DNA of 64,000 nt, taken from NCBI GenBank assembly GCA_963785065.1, contig CAWATX010000003.1, positions 248,001 through 312,000 of the forward strand, read 5' to 3'. Numbering within the stretch: the stretch's first letter is position 1; every line of letters begins with the position of its first letter. The notes beneath the pieces were generated by a model. It worked only from the letters and a program-made list of their open reading frames with translations. It did no database searches and was not told the DNA's origin. The DNA is from CAVSRC01 sp963785065. GTDB taxonomy: Bacteria; Pseudomonadota; Alphaproteobacteria; Rhizobiales; Kaistiaceae. This document shows positions 61,350 through 64,000 of the stretch, in pieces. Both the position numbers and the translations under genes were made by a program.

Positions 61350-62225
61350 ATGACCGGCACGCTCTGGCAGGCCCTGGGCCTGGCGCTGCTTCTGGCTGCG
61401 ATCCTTGGCGGCGCGGCCTGGGTGCGGCGGCGCACCGGCCGGCCGCTGGGCACGGCGGAGTGGCTCGCGGTGTCGGTGACGCTGGCGACCGCGGGGGGCG
61501 GTGCGATCGGCGCCATCGCCTGGTGGCTGAACAATCCCGACGCCTTCGCCTGGGCGCTGCCGCTGATGGCAAGCCGCATGCTCGCCGCCGCCGGCTGGGC
61601 CTTCGCCGTGACCTGCCTGATGGCCCTCGCCCGCCCCGAGCGGGCAGCCTTCCGCCTCGTGTTGGTGATGCTGCTCGTCTACCTGCTGCCGCTCGCCATC
61701 GCGATCGTCCTGTTCCACCTCGGCCGCTTCGACCCGGCCAAGCCGATCACCTGGGCGTTCTTCGTGATCGTCGGCCTCCTGGTGATCGGCGCGGGCGCAG
61801 CACTTGCCGCCAGCCCATCGCTCGCCTCGCCCGACAAGAGGCCGACCGGCACCCTGCTGCGCACCGGCCTCACTCTGCTCGCGCTCGTCGCCGGCGCCTG
61901 GGGGCTCGTCCTCTTCATCATGCCCGCCGGCCCCTGGCGCGCGATCTGGATCTGGCCCTCCGATGCGCTGGTCAGCCGCCTGATCGCGGTCATGTTCCTC
62001 ACCGTCGCGGTGATGGCGGCGATGGCGCGCGCGCATGCCGCCGAGGCGCGGATCGCGGTCGCCACCGTGGTCACCTACGGCGCCGTGGTCAGCCTCGCCA
62101 TCGCCCTCAACCTTGCCGCCGGCAAGCCGGCGCCCGTCGCCTATCTCATCTTCTGGGGCATCGCCGCCGTCGCGCTGGCCGTCGCGGCCATGGTCGGCCG
62201 GGGCCGGCGAACATCCGCCCGGTGA
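61350..62225 (+). CDS. Polytopic membrane protein of unknown function
   Basis: This 291-residue protein has about eight hydrophobic segments with short loops and a basic end. I recognise no family. The ATG at 61350 follows GGGGGGACGAAG, a good ribosome binding site; a start at 61326 is in frame but adds eight polar residues. It lies 72 nt after the previous membrane-protein gene, on the same strand. Confidence 0.6.
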   Translation: MTGTLWQALGLALLLAAILGGAAWVRRRTGRPLGTAEWLAVSVTLATAGGGAIGAIAWWLNNPDAFAWALPLMASRMLAAAGWAFAVTCLMALARPERAAFRLVLVMLLVYLLPLAIAIVLFHLGRFDPAKPITWAFFVIVGLLVIGAGAALAASPSLASPDKRPTGTLLRTGLTLLALVAGAWGLVLFIMPAGPWRAIWIWPSDALVSRLIAVMFLTVAVMAAMARAHAAEARIAVATVVTYGAVVSLAIALNLAAGKPAPVAYLIFWGIAAVALAVAAMVGRGRRTSAR

Positions 62226-62772
62226 CAGGACACGGGCCCCCGTTCCCGCGGGCGGTTCGCTCCGGGTCATGGAGATTTCAAAGGACGGTCCTCATGCCGA
62301 GGCATGAGGGGGTGGCGGGCGTCTGGTCAACGCCTGCGGGTAGTCCGAAATGGCGTCGACCAGACGCCCGCCGCGGGATTTATGCGAGGCCCCGCCTGGG
62401 CCAACAGAGGCAGGCTGGCACGTCGGCCGCCCTCGACCGCCACGGTGCCGGGGCCTCGGTTTCCCGGGCCGGTCTCACCGGTGGCTGACCCCTGCCGCCT
62501 TTAGCGCTGCACCATTTCAGGGCTTTGGCGCACGGAAAGGCTTTCACCTCTCCGACGGCGGGCTTCCGAGCTCCGCCCCTCCGCTTGCGATACGAAAGAA
62601 CGGACACCGCACCCCGCCCCACGCTGCAAGACGCCTCATGAGCGCGCCCCTTCGCGGGCGGGGATGCCCCCAATATGGGGGCGGCGCGGAGAGGGGGGAT
62701 AAGTTGGGGGGATGTGCGCGGTTGCGTGCCTAAAGATGCGGCCGTAGCTTGCGTGGGGGAGAACACACGCCC
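62226..62772. other. 547-nt intergenic region with palindromic repeats
   Basis: No convincing gene is seen. The first part holds the hairpins at 62290-62371. A further inverted repeat GCCCCC/GGGGGC (62666-62682) with an AATAT loop lies in a G-rich stretch. The rest has no recognised signal. The region marks the change from core-like genes to a restriction-type gene. Confidence 0.5.
62290..62371. repeat. Compound palindromic element, probably an interspersed repeat
   Basis: Two perfect inverted repeats lie side by side: CCTCATGCC/GGCATGAGG (62290-62309, 2-nt loop) and GCGGGCGTCTGGTC/GACCAGACGCCCGC (62315-62328 and 62358-62371, 29-nt spacer). The TCCTCATGCC palindrome looks like intergenic repeats I recall from Hyphomicrobiales genomes. 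No T run follows, so it is not a standard terminator. Confidence 0.6.
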
Positions 62773-64000
62773 GTGGATGTAGAGAAATTCATAGCCCGCT
62801 GGTCAGTCGCACCTATCAGCGAGCGCGCCGACTATCAGAACTTCGTGCGCGACGTCTGCGATCTTGTTGGCACCGCTCCGCCCGGCCAGCAGGGAAGCGA
62901 CATTAGCTACACGTTCGAGCGCCGTGTCGACTTCCAACACGATGACGGTACCTCGACCGCCGGCTTCGTCGATTGCTACAAGAAAGATTGCTTTGTCCTC
63001 GAGGCCAAGCAATCGCGGAAGCGCCTTCCCGGCGGTGCCCTTGCGCCGCAGCTCACATTGGCACTCGACGGTGACAAGTCGAGGAAGGCTGAGCCGGTTG
63101 TTGATCCCGGCTGGGACAAAATCATGCGGGCTGCCAAGCGGCAGGCTGAGGGTTACGCCAAGGCGCTCGACGAATGGCCACCGTTTCTCGTTATCGTCGA
63201 TGTCGGAAACTGCATCGAACTCTGGTCAGATTTCTCCCGGCAGGGGAAGAACTACACCCCCTTCCCCGACCGCAACCGCTTCCGCATTTTCGTCGAGAAC
63301 TTCCGCGACGAGAAGGTTCGTGACCGACTGAAGGCGGTGTGGGATGCACCGTTCTCGCTAGACCCGGCGGCTCATTCCGCTGCCGTCACCAATGACATCG
63401 CACAATACCTCGCGCTCATCACCCGCTCGATCGAAGCGCGCGGGCCGCAAGAAGATCGGGCGCAGAAGTCGGCATGGGCGGGCAAGGTCGCGATGTTTCT
63501 TATCCAATGCGTCTTCGCGATGTTCGCGGAAGACGTAGGTCTCCTGCCGCCGAAGGGCTTCCAGCGCCTGATCGAAATGTATCGCGGCAAGGCATCGCGA
63601 TTTCACCTCGCCGCGCAGGATTTCTTCCACATCATGGACAGAGGCGACCATGCCGCCGCAATCCAGGCAGACATCCGTCGTTTCAATGGCGGGCTCTTCC
63701 ACGACAAACCCGTCGTCGAGATTACCGAGGACGAGTTGGAGCTCCTGTCAAAGGCGGCCGGGCGCGACTGGAAGAACGTCGAGCCCGCCATCTTCGGTAC
63801 ACTGCTGGAACAGGCCCTCGATCCCAAGGAACGCGCCGAGCTTGGCGCCCACTACACGCCGCGCTCCTATGTCGAGCGCCTGGTCGTGCCAACCATCGTC
63901 GAACCGCTCCGGCAGGATTGGGAGGCCGTCGAAACGGAAGCAATCGGTCTCTGGCTCGCCGGCAAGAACGGCGAGGCCTAGGCGGCGGTCCGCGCCTTCC
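62773..64000 (+). CDS. MmeI-like (type IIG/IIL) restriction-methylation enzyme, N-terminal part, with an in-frame stop near the window end
   Basis: The start is GTG at 62773 (an in-frame TTG at 62749 is possible); GGGGGAG lies upstream. Residues 1-80 hold a nuclease-like motif, D67 followed by E77-x-K79 in F-V-L-E-A-K-Q. Residues 80-340 match the helical part of such enzymes, and G-A-H-Y-T-P-R-S-Y-V-E-R-L-V near residue 370 is the usual lead-in to the methyltransferase domain. A TAG at 63979-63981 ends the frame after 402 residues. The same frame then reads A-A-V-R-A-F to the window end, as expected for an uninterrupted protein. The catalytic methyltransferase motifs would lie beyond the window. 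Confidence 0.75.

Noticed and set aside
60143..62488. Plus-strand frame of 781 codons and a minus-strand frame of 650 codons over the two membrane-protein genes
   Set aside because: Both are Arg/Pro/Gly- or Asp/Gln-rich with no hydrophobic pattern, whereas the frames at 60180 and 61350 give coherent membrane proteins with good starts.
62304..62748. Short frames in the gap before the restriction-methylation gene
   Set aside because: They cross palindromic repeats, lack ribosome binding sites and show Arg/Pro-rich composition typical of non-coding GC-rich DNA.

Overview
The window is a GC-rich, densely packed chromosomal segment from an alphaproteobacterium, most likely of the order Hyphomicrobiales (Rhizobiales). 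The signs are the gene order rpe / DUF2259 / purB / ATPase-inhibitor zeta (DUF1476) / purC / purS / purQ / purL / bolA / grxD / rpsD / murI / trmJ / icd / alaS / recA, a DUF6867 gene inside a liv operon, a MlotiK1-like cyclic-nucleotide-gated channel, and a LexA box upstream of recA close to the alphaproteobacterial GTTC-N7-GTTC form. I could not name a genus. I saw no tRNA or rRNA gene, insertion sequence or CRISPR array.

Layout. 1-2201: end of a tripartite tricarboxylate transporter (tctC fragment, tctB, tctA). 2255-6051: a periplasmic sorbosone-dehydrogenase-like protein, a family 4 uracil-DNA glycosylase and an MFS permease. 6184-19636: two complete branched-chain-amino-acid-type ABC importers placed back to back, with three substrate-binding proteins in all and a P1-family aminopeptidase at the end, which looks like an uptake-and-hydrolysis locus for amino-acid-like compounds or peptides. 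19862-38640: a housekeeping block (rpe, purine synthesis, Fe-S/glutaredoxin genes, rpsD, murI, trmJ, icd) interleaved with small secreted or membrane proteins. 38663-41726: a K+/H+ antiporter and a cyclic-nucleotide-gated K+ channel. 41784-46073: alaS, a VOC protein and recA. 46302-52136: a small CDF transporter, a YkvA protein, a beta-CASP nuclease-like protein, a LOG-family protein and a psuK-psuG pair for pseudouridine breakdown. 52163-58776: a minus-strand cluster of an orphan helical protein, TelA, an orphan multi-pass membrane protein and a DUF4062/nSTAND-like ATPase with C-terminal membrane helices. 58983-62225: a diguanylate cyclase and two membrane proteins. 62773-64000: the N-terminal part of a MmeI-like restriction-methylation enzyme cut by the window end.

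Points that stand out: the TelA/nSTAND cluster is the best candidate for an undescribed system; purC carries a one-base insertion that breaks an otherwise full-length gene; the restriction-methylation gene has an in-frame amber stop after which the coding frame appears to continue; and two exported-protein genes are inserted within the purS-purQ-purL series.
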